DNA of 64,000 bases from Hermodice carunculata (GCA_964020975.1 OZ026615.1:27129139-27193138); one strand, 5' to 3'. Positions 47,836 through 60,689 are shown, counted from the first letter of the stretch. Translations and numbers: made by a program. The notes: a model not told the origin generated them from the letters alone.

Positions 47836-48192
47836 CATGCACAGGGAAACCTCATTATGATGACACTCAAAATTCTGACATATTTGATATAATGACAAAT
47901 TTTTATGAGAAAAAGTTCATTTTCTTTGTTACAGTGGAATCCCCCTATTAAGACCACCTAAGGGACTGAAAAATTTGGTCTTAATAAGGGAGTGATCTTA
48001 ATGGGGATATAATTAAATTAAGGAAAAACAAAAATGGGTCTGTAAATTGGTGGTCTTTATACAAAAATGGTCTCTTTATGGAGGAGGTCTTAATTGGAGA
48101 TTTTACTGTATTTGATTTATTTATCTCACATATTCAGTTATGTGACACATCTCTCAGGGAACAGATGGTGTCATTATAACAGGTTTTCACTG
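47836..48192. mobile_element. Mariner-type MITE M1, middle of the nest
   Basis: Inserted at a TA (47834-47835, duplicated at 48193-48194). The left end is slightly altered (CATGCACAGGGAAACCTC); the right end AACAGGTTTTCACTG is typical of M1. It is itself interrupted at 47932. Confidence 0.7.
47932..48108. mobile_element. Mariner-type MITE, 177 bp, innermost
   Basis: TA at 47930-47931 and 48109-48110. Ends CAGTGGAATCCCCC and (inverted) CAGTAAAATCTCC. Interior GGTCTTAATAAGGGAG and AGGTCTTAATTGG. Excision restores M1 sequence exactly across the TA. Confidence 0.8.
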
Positions 48193-48315
48193 TACACGTA
48201 TCTGACACATTTTGAAGGGAAAAGATTGACTATTTTGACTAGGTTTCACTGTATCATGAGCAAAACAAGCACAGATATTTTTAGAGTGACTTAAATTTTG
48301 TCACTTTACCACCAG

Positions 48316-48345
48316 TGTACGCCGGGGGACCAGCCTCATGATCAG
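48316..48345 (+). CDS. Possible 30-nt microexon
   Basis: A pyrimidine-rich acceptor TTGTCACTTTACCACCAG is followed by 30 GC-rich bases starting TGTACGCCGGGGGACC, then a consensus donor CAG|GTGAGT at 48346. It is open in two frames (CTPGDQPHDQ or VRRGTSLMI) and its length is a multiple of three. GC content is far above the surroundings. No partner exons were found. Confidence 0.2.
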
Positions 48346-48559
48346 GTGAGTTTTCGCTCCCTTGACGATAAGAACAGAAATATTGCATTCCCTTCCAGCA
48401 CCCTGGATTACACACCCAGATCCTCCTGTGCATTAAAGAAATTTGAAAGCTGTATAAAAGGAGAATGTATAATCTGATTAAGTCGTCATCTTAAGAGAAA
48501 CAAAGCCATTTGAATTTACATGTACATGATCAAGACAACTGCAGCATAATTAACAGTGA

Positions 48560-48589
48560 AATTACCAGTGATTAAATCACTGTGTAATT
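48560..48589. promoter_or_regulatory. 30-bp quasi-palindrome with paired homeodomain cores
   Basis: AATTAC-CAGTGATT, a central A, then AATCACTG-T-GTAATT: 14-bp arms with a single bulge. Each arm holds a TAATT-type core. The surroundings are also AATTA-rich. This could be a dimeric paired-class homeodomain site or a small cruciform. Confidence 0.35.
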
Positions 48590-51131
48590 GTGTTTCTTGT
48601 CTCAAATTACAGATTCACTTCGTACACACACACACAAAAATGTACAGTTGACACAACACCAATGATACAATTCACATAAATACAATCAGATATGCTAAAT
48701 TGTTGAAGCCTTGATCTGAAAAAAAAATGAATATGCAAAAGTGATTAACTGAAGTATATATTTAGACAAAGACAGTGACTGGATTGGCTATGCAGCATAC
48801 ATGTAGAGAGATTGAATTGTGCTGTTTTTTATGAGGCAATTGGCTTGCCTCATATTGTCCCAATCAGATACACTAGTAACTAGTCCTGGCACTAAATTGA
48901 TCATTTCGGTGTTTCAAGTCATTTCCCAGCGTTACATGGCACTAGCCAGCCTTAAAGATGCTGGGTAACAGTGACCAACACTGGGAAATGCTAAAGTTCA
49001 ATTGACCCTCCTGGGCCTCTGCATTCGCCAGCATTAGCCAGCGTTTAGAGACTTCTAACACTGCCAAAGGCTAACTACCGCTCTACACTGCTCTTTACTC
49101 ACAAACTGACTGGAGTACATGTAAAATGTGAATTCAGCTGTTCTGCAATGGAAAGGACTTTTGCAAACCTGTCATATACATGTACATGCAATGTAATGAA
49201 TTTTGACAATACACATGTTAATTTACATGTATATTATTCCATGAAGTCTTACTCCTAATTACTATTATGATATACCTGCTACAGCCATTACCTCTCATAA
49301 GCAATCTCTTTGCGAGTAACAAAACAATCTTATTCAGCAAATTCAAATGTAAGGTTTCCTTGTTCATCTTGCTTGCGGCCAGGTAAAAAGTGGAAGCCTG
49401 TTTTTTTTTTTACATTTTTTTAAACAGAAAATCCAAAGATATATGTAACAGAAAGCCAGAATAACTTTGAATACAGTTCACATGTTAGTAGAATTTTGTG
49501 AGTTTTTCAAAGCAAATTTCAGCTTGTTATATACACATGGAGCTTGGAAATCTGGAATTTGCAAGAAAATTCAACAGTAAAGTTAATAAAAGAAAATCCT
49601 AGCATAATGAAGCTTGGATTCAGTTTGAGATTTCAAACAGTCTCTCAGTGTTGCGAATGCACCAAAAGTTAAAATCCAGGAGATGGAAAGCAAAATTCCA
49701 GGAGATTGATAAATTAATATGAAATATAGAAGGAAAATATTGATGAAATTTAGCGAGGTGGCTGAAAATTGTCATAAATCTACAATTTTTCAAGAATGTT
49801 CAGCACAAACTTTCGGGAGCCCCATTGATAATCCAGGAGAGTTGGCAATACTGCATGGTCTCTAGGATAAATATTGCTACATGCATATTCCAGCAACTGC
49901 TTAAAAAGAAAAAAATGTATTGATATTTGCACAGGAGCATGTTTTTGCATATACAAGCTAGTAGCTCAAAGGTTTTTAAAAAAAAAAAAAAAAGTTTCTT
50001 TTTATTCCTTTCATTTGTTCTGAATAGCATGCACTGAAGGACTCTCTTCAGAGTTGATGTCAAAGCACAAATTAAATTCATTCAATATGGGAAGCACGGA
50101 CAGAAAAGGAGATCCCAAGACTACAAAATGTTACTGATATTTACATGTATACATGTGCCTTATAGCTACGTGTCATTAGCACAAGGAAATGGTAGACTGG
50201 AAATAACCTGCTCAGTTTCACAAACTCAACAGAAGCTTTTTACTTCAAGTAAAAACATTTACACAAATACATAGCCAAGACTAAGATTTGTTTTTAGATT
50301 TAAATGGTTCATCTCGCCAAAGATATCCATACTTACAGAAAATGGAAATTAATCCAGCATTAATTATCATGATTACAGAACACATAAAAAGACTGGACTG
50401 ACATGCCAAAGAGGTTATGTTCCCACTCTACATGTAGATCAACCATTGCCAGTGTTCCCAAATATGCACAATGTTGAGGTATGGACAGCTCTTGCGTGAC
50501 TTGCCAGACAATGCCTTAACACAAAACACACAAAAACAAAACAAAAAACGACTGACTACTGTCTCTACCACATGTAGTCTGGAACAAGTGAAATTTCTCC
50601 TGCAACACTGAGTTATTCAATGTACCTATACCAAATGTAATACATTTACAGCTACACGTACATGTATGTGATACTGACCCCTCCAGTCACCTGAGTTATC
50701 ATGTTGGATTTTATTGTATTAAGGAAGTATATTTTCCTCAATAGACTGATGTAATAGAAGTATATGTAATGCCATTTTCGCCGACTTTGCAAATGATCTT
50801 TTCTTACTTTCCTTCTCTATTTCCTGTGTTTTTCTGCCTTACTTCCTTACCCACTGATTGAACAATATCCTCTTTCTCAACACATTTTCCTCCGGCACAG
50901 AGCTAGCAATGGCCATATCCTGTCAGGCAAAAATGCCAACGTGCAGAGTTATGTCTGGCATGTCTGCATGCTGGAATATCATAATCTTTTTCCCTATAGC
51001 TGGTTTCTAAAAAAACAAAAAACAAAAAAAAAAACCACAGAGACTGACTTAACTGTCAGAGCACACGGTAGCAGACCCAATAAAAGTACGTGTACATGGA
51101 AATGCAAGTACAGTAGAAGGAGGTGCCAGGA
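48590..51131. other. No supported gene in ~2.5 kb
   Basis: Near 49650-49860 CCAGGAGATTG-type phrases and AGGAGAGTTGGCAATACTG suggest a decayed relative of the 6455 hAT-like MITE. Otherwise AT-rich with TACATGTA motifs. Confidence 0.45.
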
Positions 51132-51135
51132 ATAA

Positions 51136-51370
51136 CCCTTTCCTGCTCAAATCACCCCCAAAACACCTACATGGTGTAAATTGACATCCACCTTAACATT
51201 TTTATTTACATTTCTTGTCATTAGAAAACATTTTTGCTGAGATTTGTATGTAAGATCATTCATGGTGGCACAGCCTGGGGTCAGTAGTTTTCCTTGGCAT
51301 GGGTTGGGTGCAATGTGCCTAACCTGCACCAAAGAAAGCTATTGACCCAGTCGTATTCTGACCAGGAATG
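51136..51370 (+). mobile_element. TTAA-type MITE family T2, copy 2 (~235 bp)
   Basis: Left flank ATAA (51132-51135), a likely altered TTAA; the right flank is degenerate. The body aligns with 28415-28648 throughout (TGTAAGATCATTCATG, AAGAAAGCTATTGACC, TTCTGACCAGGAA). Confidence 0.65.
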
Positions 51371-52800
51371 GCATAAAGAAGAATCCAATCTGGCATCTTT
51401 CTGATGACCTGATGATGTAAATACATGTAAATACACATACATGTACCATGTTACCCATCCAATCTTTAATTAATTTTGGCCAAGTAATTATATATAGTTG
51501 ACTGATGAATCTAAAAAAAAAAATCTAGTTTCTTAGAATTAGGACATGCTGCATGGTTCAAAATAATGTCCTTCAGATTGCTTCAGATCTCCATGTTACA
51601 CATTGTACATGAGCATGTATAGGCTGGTAACATAGGTATACTGTACCATATAAACCACAAGCACAAACAAGAAGTTCTCCATTCAATTCAATACTAAAGT
51701 GATATTTTCATTATTATCTTAATTTGCCAACTTGCAGGAAACAGCACATCACACTTGTAGTCACCAACAAAACTTGATGTGTCATTAAAATTGAGACAAT
51801 ATATTCACAAAGCAGGTAAATCAAATGGTTCAGAACAGGTACACTGGATATCTCCAATTAGACTGCACATATGAGGCATAGCGACAGCAAATCAACCTCA
51901 TTTGCATGTCAACTGTATTGTCTTCAGTGACAGTAAGTAACAGGGCAAGGACCTTTATGGATGATTAAGTGGTACCACTGTACCTTGTCAGGAAAAAAAA
52001 TATTAAAAAAAAAAAATCTCATAAAGCTGTTTTGGGAAAGGTCAAACTGTAAAATGGGAAATTCACTTTTGTTTAATATAAATTGACATGACAGAACAGC
52101 ACTGATACATGTAGCATATTTGATACCAGCAAAATACTTGAGTTTACATGTAAGTACCACATGTTTTTTACTCCAAACTGACACCTGACAGTTTTAGTAT
52201 TGAGATACATGGAATTAAAGTTACAGTGTGAAGGGCACATGCTGACAGCTTTTGCGATAACGTTTCAGTATAAACTTTCCTATGATAAGCATGCATAGAT
52301 TCACACACCCATGTGATTCTTCATTAAAAAAAAACTGCACACAGATATGAACATTCTGCAAGAACAATGCATCTACACTTTCCTGGGCCCCAACATAGGG
52401 CAAAGGTGACTTAACCCAAGACTGTCCCTTCCAGTCAACCCAACATAAATATTTCGGACCAAGCCAGGTCAAAATCAGAGGGAGATCCCCAGCCAGGGGA
52501 TTCCCATTCTGGACCTGTTACAGCCAATGGGAACCAGATTCAGATTATGACAGACATACTATTGTATTACGTCATAGTGCTGCTGAAATGTAAACACAAA
52601 CCCACATGTAATGTATGTTAGTTGGGTATCAACAGTTTTTTAATGGTTCCTGACGAGATACATGTACACACAGTATCAAAACTGGTCGAACCTGCATGCG
52701 TTTGCCATTCAATGGCTGCTTGCTGAGTCTTGCTCATATTTCAGTATAAATGTACATCAAATATTTACCTGCTGAAAAACTTTGTCATTTTCAAATGACA
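51371..52800. other. No supported gene
   Basis: AT-rich. Short unrecognised frames only. Confidence 0.5.
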
Positions 52801-52811
52801 TTAACCCTTAA

Positions 52812-53033
52812 CTGGTCAGAATATGATCTAAGTCAATAACTTTCCCTGGTACTGGTACTGGCCGAGTGCAACATGCTCCACTGATGCCAAGGAAAGCTAT
52901 TGACCTGGGGTGTGCCATCATGTTAGGCATTATCTATAATTCTCAGCAGACATGTTTTCCATCTATATGACATTAAAATAAACAAATTAACACATATGTC
53001 AATTGACATCCCAGCACTTCAAGCCAGACAGGA
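52812..53033 (-). mobile_element. TTAA-flanked MITE family T2, copy 3 (222 bp)
   Basis: TTAA at 52808-52811 and 53034-53037. Inverted relative to copies 1 and 2: it starts CTGGTCAGAATATGATC and has GCCAAGGAAAGCTATTGACC inside and ATGTCAATTGACATCC near the far end. Confidence 0.7.
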
Positions 53034-53610
53034 TTAAACATAAAGATTTAAATGATGTAGGACCCCCTTGGCCATCATCCCAAAATATTTATCAGGAATT
53101 GGTAATAATTAAGCCCATATGTGACATACATGTACCACTGATTATGGCTATGTATTACTCTTATGTAGGACTGAAATGTCAATAATTACAAAAAGTGCAA
53201 CAAGAAGACCGATAATGGTCTTGTTTGGAGCCGACTTCATTTCCAACTTTGAAAACAATCCAGCGTGTCGCTTGAAAGAAGTAAACAATTCCACATAAAA
53301 ATTATAAAAATGAAAACATGAAAAACCAAACAAAAACAAAACTATACATAAAAACATTCTTTACAAAATGGAAACAGCATCAGCTGCACTTAGTGGCTAA
53401 ATTGTGGAACTTGGTTACCCAGTGTACAATATCAAAGCAAACAGCCAAGCAGTTTTCGAGAAGAGCATTTTTTTTTTCACTTTTTAAATAAATCAAGAAA
53501 TATCTAGAATTGAAAAAATGTTGGATTATCATCTCCTTTGCAAACCTACTAGAGGTCAACCTGGAGAACATGCATCCATGTAGAAGCACACCATTTCATA
53601 CAAGTCTTTA
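53034..53610. other. No gene seen
   Basis: AT-rich spacer. Confidence 0.5.
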
Positions 53611-54368
53611 TCACTAAAAGCCCAGAAAACATCTTAAAGCAAACTTTCTTCTTTAATTTAGTCTTATGGTATCTTATTTAAGACTCTTAAGATGGTCTAA
53701 GATCTTTTTCCTGCCCAGTCAGAAAAAGAGAAAGTGAGTAAGACCCAGTAAGAGGAAATCAAGTCATGCTATGACCATGAGAGAAAGGAGCAGAGGCAGT
53801 CAGTCAATTTTCAGACCAGGTAAGACCTTCAGTGGCTGCCTCATTAACATAATGAGATGATACGAGTATATTCAGACTTGGAAAGACATTTGGCAACTGG
53901 CTCATTAGCATAAGAAAAAGGCCTGGGGGTGACTAAACTATTATAAGATCTGGTAAGATGTTTTGGGGTTAGGGTAATTAACACAAGTAACATGATCAGA
54001 TATAACAAGACCTTGTAATATGTAGGCACTAGGATATCCACAAAGTGTCACAAAACAGTATACTCTATGTATGCACTATCTTACTGAGCAGCATGTCCAC
54101 TGATTTTTCATTCTCTGTCCTCCTTTTCAAAATCAACTCAGAGTCCAGACCATGATATATCTCCCAAGCTAGAGATACACATGTACGGTACATACTCCCA
54201 CTCGTGTATGTTGTACCCACAAACTTTACCTCACCTGGCCACTACAGTGGACAGTGTATTCACAAGGCCATTACAGATGGAGTGCAATGTGTTGAAAGTT
54301 TAAACAAATAATACTTGTGGTCCAAGAACTGTGACAGCACATGTATATATACAGCCATCCATTATAGC
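53611..54368 (-). repeat. Inverted repeat pair, left copy (~758 bp)
   Basis: From TCACTAAAAGCCCAGAAAAC inward to about AGCCATCCATTATAGCC. It matches 58245-59131 in opposite orientation nearly base for base over long stretches. The shared 65-residue frame (minus 53844-54041, plus 58701-58898) differs by replacement changes and is a passenger. Confidence 0.85.
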
Positions 54369-55540
54369 CTATCAACTACATTGTACTCTGATGGGCAGGT
54401 CTATAAACCTAAGACATCAAAGTGTTTGTTCTTTTTAAATATGTACCTTGCACATAAAGTAGACTGCTTTTATCAATTGAGGTTGAGGATTGCTATGCAG
54501 GCAACTTTCACCTGCCCTTAACCCAGGATAATAAAGGGGACCCATCTACAATGCATGTATATATATATACAGACAGATGGAGAGTAAGAGAAAATGAAGA
54601 AACAACCATGATTTTAAACATTCACATTTTCATTGCCTGCACAGCTGTCTCACTTCTAATACACCAACTGAGGCACAAAAAGAGATCAAGACTGAAAGAC
54701 AAATGCTTGGAAAAATACAAATAATTTCTATTACTTCTTTTATTCATCACAAAACCTTTCCTTTATATGATGCTCTTGAAAGTTGTAGTGCTTCCATGTT
54801 GTAATTTGCATCTGACTCTAGATATGAGCTGGTCCAATTTTGTGCTTTATATTGCATTCATATGTGCAACATGCAATACTATGTGTATGGCTGTTTAAAA
54901 GATGCATGTACACACACAAACAAAGATGGAGAACTTCAAAGTAAAAGCAATTAAGCATGTCTGCTATGCTAAACTAATACTGGCTTAATTATATGCAGTC
55001 AGCAGTTCACTGGTAAAATGCCATATAGCAGTGTGACAGCACCTTACATTGGTCTGCCAGACTTTTCCACACAGTCACCTCTCTTTCTCTCTATCTGTCT
55101 GTCTTCCCATAGTGAAAACAGTGGGTTTTCCATTATGGCATACTGGGCATTTTTATTGGATGTACTTATGTACTGGAAGCCTTTTTATTTTCTGTTGTGT
55201 ACCAGGGCAGAGTTATTACTAGTACCAGCATATATACCTTCAGTGCACCAGTGTACCTTCTGCAACATGTCTTTGTTTATTTTAAATTGTGTTGTTTCAA
55301 CAACACACTCACTGGGGAATGTAATATAATGTAATATAACTACACCTGGTTATATCTGGATGTGGCAGCAACTTAACAATTTGCTGGTCAGTGACAAAGA
55401 GATCAACCACCAGTGGGGGTTCAAGACCAATGTACATTTTCACTTATTATTGAAAATATTGATAAATTTTTGGATCAAAATCAGCATTTTTGCAGGCTGT
55501 TCGGACCACTTCCACATTCAATAGAGTGGTAGTTTGGGCC
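54369..55540. other. No supported gene
   Basis: Plus-strand frame 55018-55329 (103 residues) is hydrophobic and unrecognised. Confidence 0.45.
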
Positions 55541-55870
55541 ACACAAATGGGCCTGGGGGGGGGGGGGGGTAGAGTAGGCTGACAGAACTCCCATGGGATC
55601 ACTGCATCAGCACTGGACAGCATGTTTGCACAGCTGTGTGGGGGTGGGGGGTGGGGTGGGTGGGGGGGCTGGGGTAGAGTAGGCTGACAGAATTCAACTG
55701 GAAAAGATTTGCTTCACAGCAACTCTGTCTGGTTGCCTGCTAAACATCCGTTCTTGGCGGTCTACTACTACCCCCCCCCCCCCCCCCCCGGCGAACTACC
55801 TGGGGGCCAACATAGTGTATCGCCCCAAGAAAGTCTGCTTAGGAGGCAACTCTGTTTGGGTGCCTTCAAA
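55541..55870. repeat. G/C-homopolymer-rich duplicated segment
   Basis: G15 at 55555-55569, a GGGGTGGGGG-rich stretch at about 55638-55670 and C19 at 55771-55789. The phrase TAGAGTAGGCTGACAGAA occurs twice, after each G-rich run (about 55570 and 55674). Confidence 0.75.
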
Positions 55871-56029
55871 ATGAGAACAGAGTGAAATGCTGCACTTTGG
55901 CATATAGTTTAACATAATCTAAATTTCGTGTATTAGCGTAACTTTTATAAATTAAAATGCTAGTACAGCTTTGGTTCTTGATTCATTGAATGTGGCCATG
56001 TCATAAGCTTAGAAAGTAAAGTTTGAATA

Positions 56030-56480
56030 AAACTACTTACTATAATAGTTTTGGGAATAGTTTTGGGATTTGCAAATTAGGCATTCGCCTAATTTGCATA
56101 AATTAAAAGCCTACAACTTTGGTTTATGTTCCCTTGGATGGGGCTATGCCACAAAGTAGGAATGGCACCATTATAATAGTTTTGAAGCTTTTCAAGATTT
56201 ATATTTTACATTTTCATGGTTTGCTGGATGTGGGTTTTCCATAAATGTATAAATTAAAGTTGGAATGACACATCTCTATTTATAATAGTTTTGGAGATAT
56301 TGGACTTTTAAATTTTTCAATGCCCCTTATTGGCACAATTTGAAATTCTACAACCAATATACTGTCCATTATATTGGCAGGTGTCACAAACCTATATGTG
56401 CACATTGAAATTTAAAGTCTGTCTGCGACGGTTTGGAAGACATGGAGCTTTTAAAATTTTACTTCCCCCGGATTTGCATA
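56030..56480. repeat. Diverged ~120-bp repeats
   Basis: TATAATAGTTTTGG-type phrases recur (near 56040, 56052, 56172 and 56281), each followed by TTTGCAAATT/TTTTAAATTT and CATAAATTAAA. Looks like an R1-like internally repeated retroposon remnant. Confidence 0.45.
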
Positions 56481-56647
56481 ATTTTAAACATCATGACTAT
56501 TCCAAATGAGATGCACAATTTAACTTGTTAGGATAGTCACTATGCCAAGTTTTTGCAAAAATTGGGTTCGAGAAAAACTCCTGACCAACTTGGGTCGGTA
56601 TGGGGGGGGGGGGGGGTGGTGGGACACAGAGAGAGTGCTTACTCATA

Positions 56648-56744
56648 CAGTGAAACCTCTCTACAGTGGGTACCCTTGGGACCAGAGAAAAGTGCCCACT
56701 GCTCAGAGGTTCAGCCCTTCTGGGCAGTATGGATGAGAACACTG
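56648..56744. mobile_element. Truncated mariner-type MITE
   Basis: TA then CAGTGAAACCTCTCTACAG. The body CCCTTGGGACCAGAG and AAAGTGCCCACT matches the 35654 element. The right end is uncertain. Confidence 0.5.
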
Positions 56745-56945
56745 TGAATTCATTTAATTTCGCAGTGTTCTTCGCTTATTTCACTGATGCTTCAAAACCG
56801 TGAAAATTAGAACTCAGTGAAATATATTTTTAAGAATGCATTGACTGGAATTATAACAAAAATATTGAATTTAAAGTTTCAGTGAAAGGTCCAAAGTTCC
56901 AAAAACCGTGAAAATTAATGCTCATGAAAATAAATGTATTCATGT
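56745..56945. repeat. AT-rich hairpin repeat, copy 2
   Basis: Shares CAAAAACCGTGAAAATTAA, CATGAAAATAAATGTA and repeated CAGTGAAA phrases with 13805-14045. Confidence 0.5.
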
Positions 56946-57791
56946 ACATATACATATACATTATTCATACATGCACATATACATGTTCAGTGTATACATA
57001 TTGTAATTCAAGGGGATGTGAATACATGCAATACAAAACTGTCTTTGTTCCTTTTGTACCTAAACAAATTTTTAACAGATGCTGTCATGAAACTACATGT
57101 ACAGGTACCTGTGAACTGACACAAGCACTATTCTTTCTTAGTACTGGCTATGAAGAACAGGCTTCATCTCACTGGTTACAAGAAAATGAATGAAAGTCTC
57201 CACACTGAGATGACACAATTTAATCCACACAGTTTTAAAATTCACAAAGTTGTGTGAACAGTCATTGAGGACTGGAAGACCATACTTTGATGGGTCTAGC
57301 CAACTCAGCAGGTAGTCTATTTTCAACCTGGGGTACACTCAGGCTTGTTCTGCCTAGAGGTCCAATGCCTGTGCTCCCTTGGGACTGATAAGCCAGCAGA
57401 CTCATAGCCTCAGGCAAAAAAAGGGACCAGCTAACACACCAGTCTCAAGAATGGTGCACTAAAAGCTCTGTCTACCACTAGTGGGAACTATAGCCTGCCT
57501 AGTACATAGTGCAGCATGGAGCAGGTCTGTTCTTGCATAAACAGAAAGAGATTCCCTGTATTTTATTGACAGCCTCACCACACAGTTGTTGGGAGTGGTC
57601 GCCCCCCCCCCCCCCATCCCATTTGCTACAAATCCCAAACCTTCCAAACCATCCCCCCTAGCATGCATGGATTGAAGGCTGCCTATGAGACTCTGTCTCC
57701 ATGGCAACACAGGACAGTGTGGTAGATATTAAAGCAGATAGCCACAGAAATGTTACCACATGTACCCCCAAATGCACAAAACCATGAGGGT
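56946..57791. other. No supported gene
   Basis: C14 run at 57602-57615. Short unrecognised frames. Confidence 0.45.
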
Positions 57792-57963
57792 GGGTAAGGG
57801 GTTTCCCGTACTGGGGCTTTTTATTTACTGTACTGGCGTACTGGAAGCCCTCTTATTTTACGTACTTCGTACTATCCAAAATTTTGAAAGATTTTTATTT
57901 TCTGTACTACGTACTCTAGAAAAATAATTACCTGTACCAGTGTACTGAAACCCCCCCTTACCC
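57792..57963. mobile_element. MITE-like inverted repeat, 172 bp
   Basis: Ends GGGTAAGGGGTTTCCCGTAC and (inverted) GGGTAAGGGGGGGTTTCAGT pair. The interior is rich in GTACT/AGTAC phrases (CTGTACTGGCGTACTGG, TACGTACTTCGTACT). Target duplication not evident. Confidence 0.6.
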
Positions 57964-58244
57964 CCCTTCACCATTCCTAAAACATCCCCAAACCATTGAA
58001 GCATCACCATTTGAACATACATGACTGACGCCCACTCATAGCACATAAAACCAGTTGAAAGTGATTCTGCCCAGCGGATTTCAGAGAAGTTGCAAAATGT
58101 GAATTGTTGATACCATGGAACGCAGACTCCAACAGAACCCCATACTTTAAGCTTAGCTGACTGACAAGTCAGCTAAGCTAAAAACTTAGGTACATGTATC
58201 TCGGGTACAGGCCTGCCCATTAGTGTACAATGTAACTGTTAGAC

Positions 58245-59131
58245 TGTAATGGATGACTGCATATATACATGTGTTGTCACAGTTCTGGACCACAAGTATT
58301 GTTTGTTTTAACTTTCAACACATTACCATCCATCAGTGATGACCTTGTGAATACACTGTCCACTATAGTGGCCGATGAGGTAAAGTTTGTGGGTACAACA
58401 TACATGAGTGGGAGTATGTACTGTACATGTGTTTCTCTAGCTAGGTAGATACATCATCAGTGATAAGCTTGTCAATGTGCTGTCCACTATAGTGGCCACA
58501 TGAAGTTATTATATAAAGTGTGTGGGTACAACATACATGAGTGGGAGTATGTACCGTACATGTGTATCTCTAGCTAGGTAGATATATCATGGTCTGGACT
58601 CTGAGTTGATTTTGAAAAGGAGGACAGAGAATGAAAAATCAGTGGACATGCTGCTCAGTAAGATAGTGCATACATAGAGTATACTGTTTTGTGACACTTT
58701 GTGGATATCCTAGTGCCTACATATTACAAGGTCTTGTTATATCTGATCATGTTACTTGTGTTAATTACCCTAACCCCAAAACATCTTACCAGATCTTATA
58801 ATAGTTTTGTCACCCCCAGGCCTTTCTCTTATGCTAATGAGCCAGTTGCCAAATGTCTTTCCAAGTCTGAATATACTCTTATCATCTCATTATGTTAATG
58901 AGGCAGCCACTGAAGGTCTTACCTGGTCTGAAAATTGACTGACTGCCTCTGCTCCTTTCTCTCATGGTCATAGCATGACATGATTTCCTCTTACTGGGTC
59001 TTACTCACTTTCTCTTTTTCTGACTGGGCAGGAAAAAGATCTTAGACCATCTTAAGAGTCTTAAATAAGATACCATAAGACTAAATTAAAGAAGAAAGTT
59101 TGCTTTAAGATGTTTTCTGGGCTTTTAGTGA
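58245..59131 (+). repeat. Inverted repeat pair, right copy (~887 bp)
   Basis: Counterpart of 53611-54368, ending GGGCTTTTAGTGA. It is longer because a ~125-bp segment (about 58333-58452, repeated at 58453-58588; GGTACAACATACATGAGTGG in each) is duplicated in tandem here but single in the left copy. Confidence 0.85.
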
Positions 59132-60560
59132 ATTACAATGTAGTAATACATGTATGTGTATTGTAGTGCCACGTACATGGACTATTGTACATGTATGTGT
59201 TTGTATAGCTGTGTCTGAAAGTATTGGCCAGATCCACCTCAAACCTGGTGAAGATGCACCTGGGATACTTCTCTATCAAGAATCTTCAAATGCTCATGCT
59301 TCAGCAGTGCATCTGCTCACAGTGCGATAAAAGCCCCCTAGTGACGGGATGAGGAACACAAACAAACAGTAACAATTTTACACTGCAACTTATTCCTAAA
59401 AGGACATGTATGTCTTTTAACAGGACACAAATCCTATCCACAAAATCTACTGTAGATAAGACAATATTTAATGCTTTTTCATGTAAAATTGTCTCATTTT
59501 TCCAACATTTACATATTTCATATAAATGCCTTTATACTGAGAACATTCTATGAACATAAAGTTGTATATTGTATTTCTCACCTGTTACATATGCTGTGTG
59601 CCTTTTTGAGGACACTCTCTGAAGACAACTCTATTTATATACACATTTATATCTGGACCTTAATTTTTAAAAAAAAATATTTATTTACTTTTTTGAGACA
59701 GAGGAATTTGTTATGATCTGTATTTTATGACATGTCAACAACTGGTCCATATCTGGTTGGGAGGCAGACTGACAATAGGCAATAGATCACCACCCATCCT
59801 ATAAGCTCATATTATATCATGTTATTAAGGAACTGACAAAATCATTTCCTCCCTTGATGTCGAGGGAAACCTGCATCTTGCAGCCACCATGATCACTGTC
59901 ATTTGCAAAGCATAGAGCGGGGCATCACGGTTCCAGAGTGACATTATCTGAAGATACGGAACCAAGCTGGGGTAATATATGGACTGGTACATCCGGCACA
60001 TGCAGCACATTTAAATCAATGATGTTGCTTGTCAGTTACCAAAATGAGAGAAATATAGATACCACAGGTAATGGCACCAGCCAAGCTGCTGGTTATTCAC
60101 ACAGTACATAAAGATGGGGTTCTTAACTGTGGACACAAGAATCTTGTCTGCCTATAGTTATACATGTACCATCAGTTCTACGGTTTACAATATAATGGAC
60201 ATACCTCATGAACACAGATTTCAAAGTTAGTGAACACATTTTTTTGACAACAACATTAAGGGTGTAAATCAACCCCTTGGCAGACACTGCTGTCTTTCTT
60301 GACATACTGGGGCTGGTCTGAGTGCTAACCATACAATTTGGGAAACATCTCTGTGTCCCAATTGCCTGCTAAACAGACCAATCTCTATGTCCTCTCCATT
60401 CCACTTAACGAAGTTTGTCTTCCTTTGGAGACAAGTACCATGAATACATTTATTTTAAAGGGTATTAAGTTCAACTGCTTTTGCAGTTCACACCTTTCAT
60501 GGACTTTAAATTCACTATACATGCCATATGTTAACTAGAAGCTGGTCAGAGACTGAAAAC
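59132..60560. other. No supported gene
   Basis: AT-rich; short unrecognised frames on both strands. Confidence 0.45.
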
Positions 60561-60689
60561 TCTACGGCCAGGGTTGACAACTGGGAAATGGTACTTTAGG
60601 TGAAGACCATGTAGCTGCATGTGAGACCAGGAGGTTACTTCTGTCTGACCTAATGACAAAGTTTGTGGTGCAAATGCAATGAGCAGAGA

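Larger units (their letters stand above)
47707..48251. mobile_element. Mariner-type MITE M1, outermost of a triple nest
   Basis: Left end CGGTGAACCCTCATCATACT after TA (47705-47706). Right end AGGTTTCACTG before TA (48252-48253). Its body is interrupted at 47836 and resumes at 48193 (TACACGTATCTGACAC). It is a family-M1 relative of 12556-12729. Confidence 0.7.

Noticed and set aside
53844-58898. Pair of nearly identical 65-residue frames as a conserved small gene
   Set aside because: Similarity extends over the entire inverted repeat and the few differences I could see change amino acids, so it is DNA-level copying.
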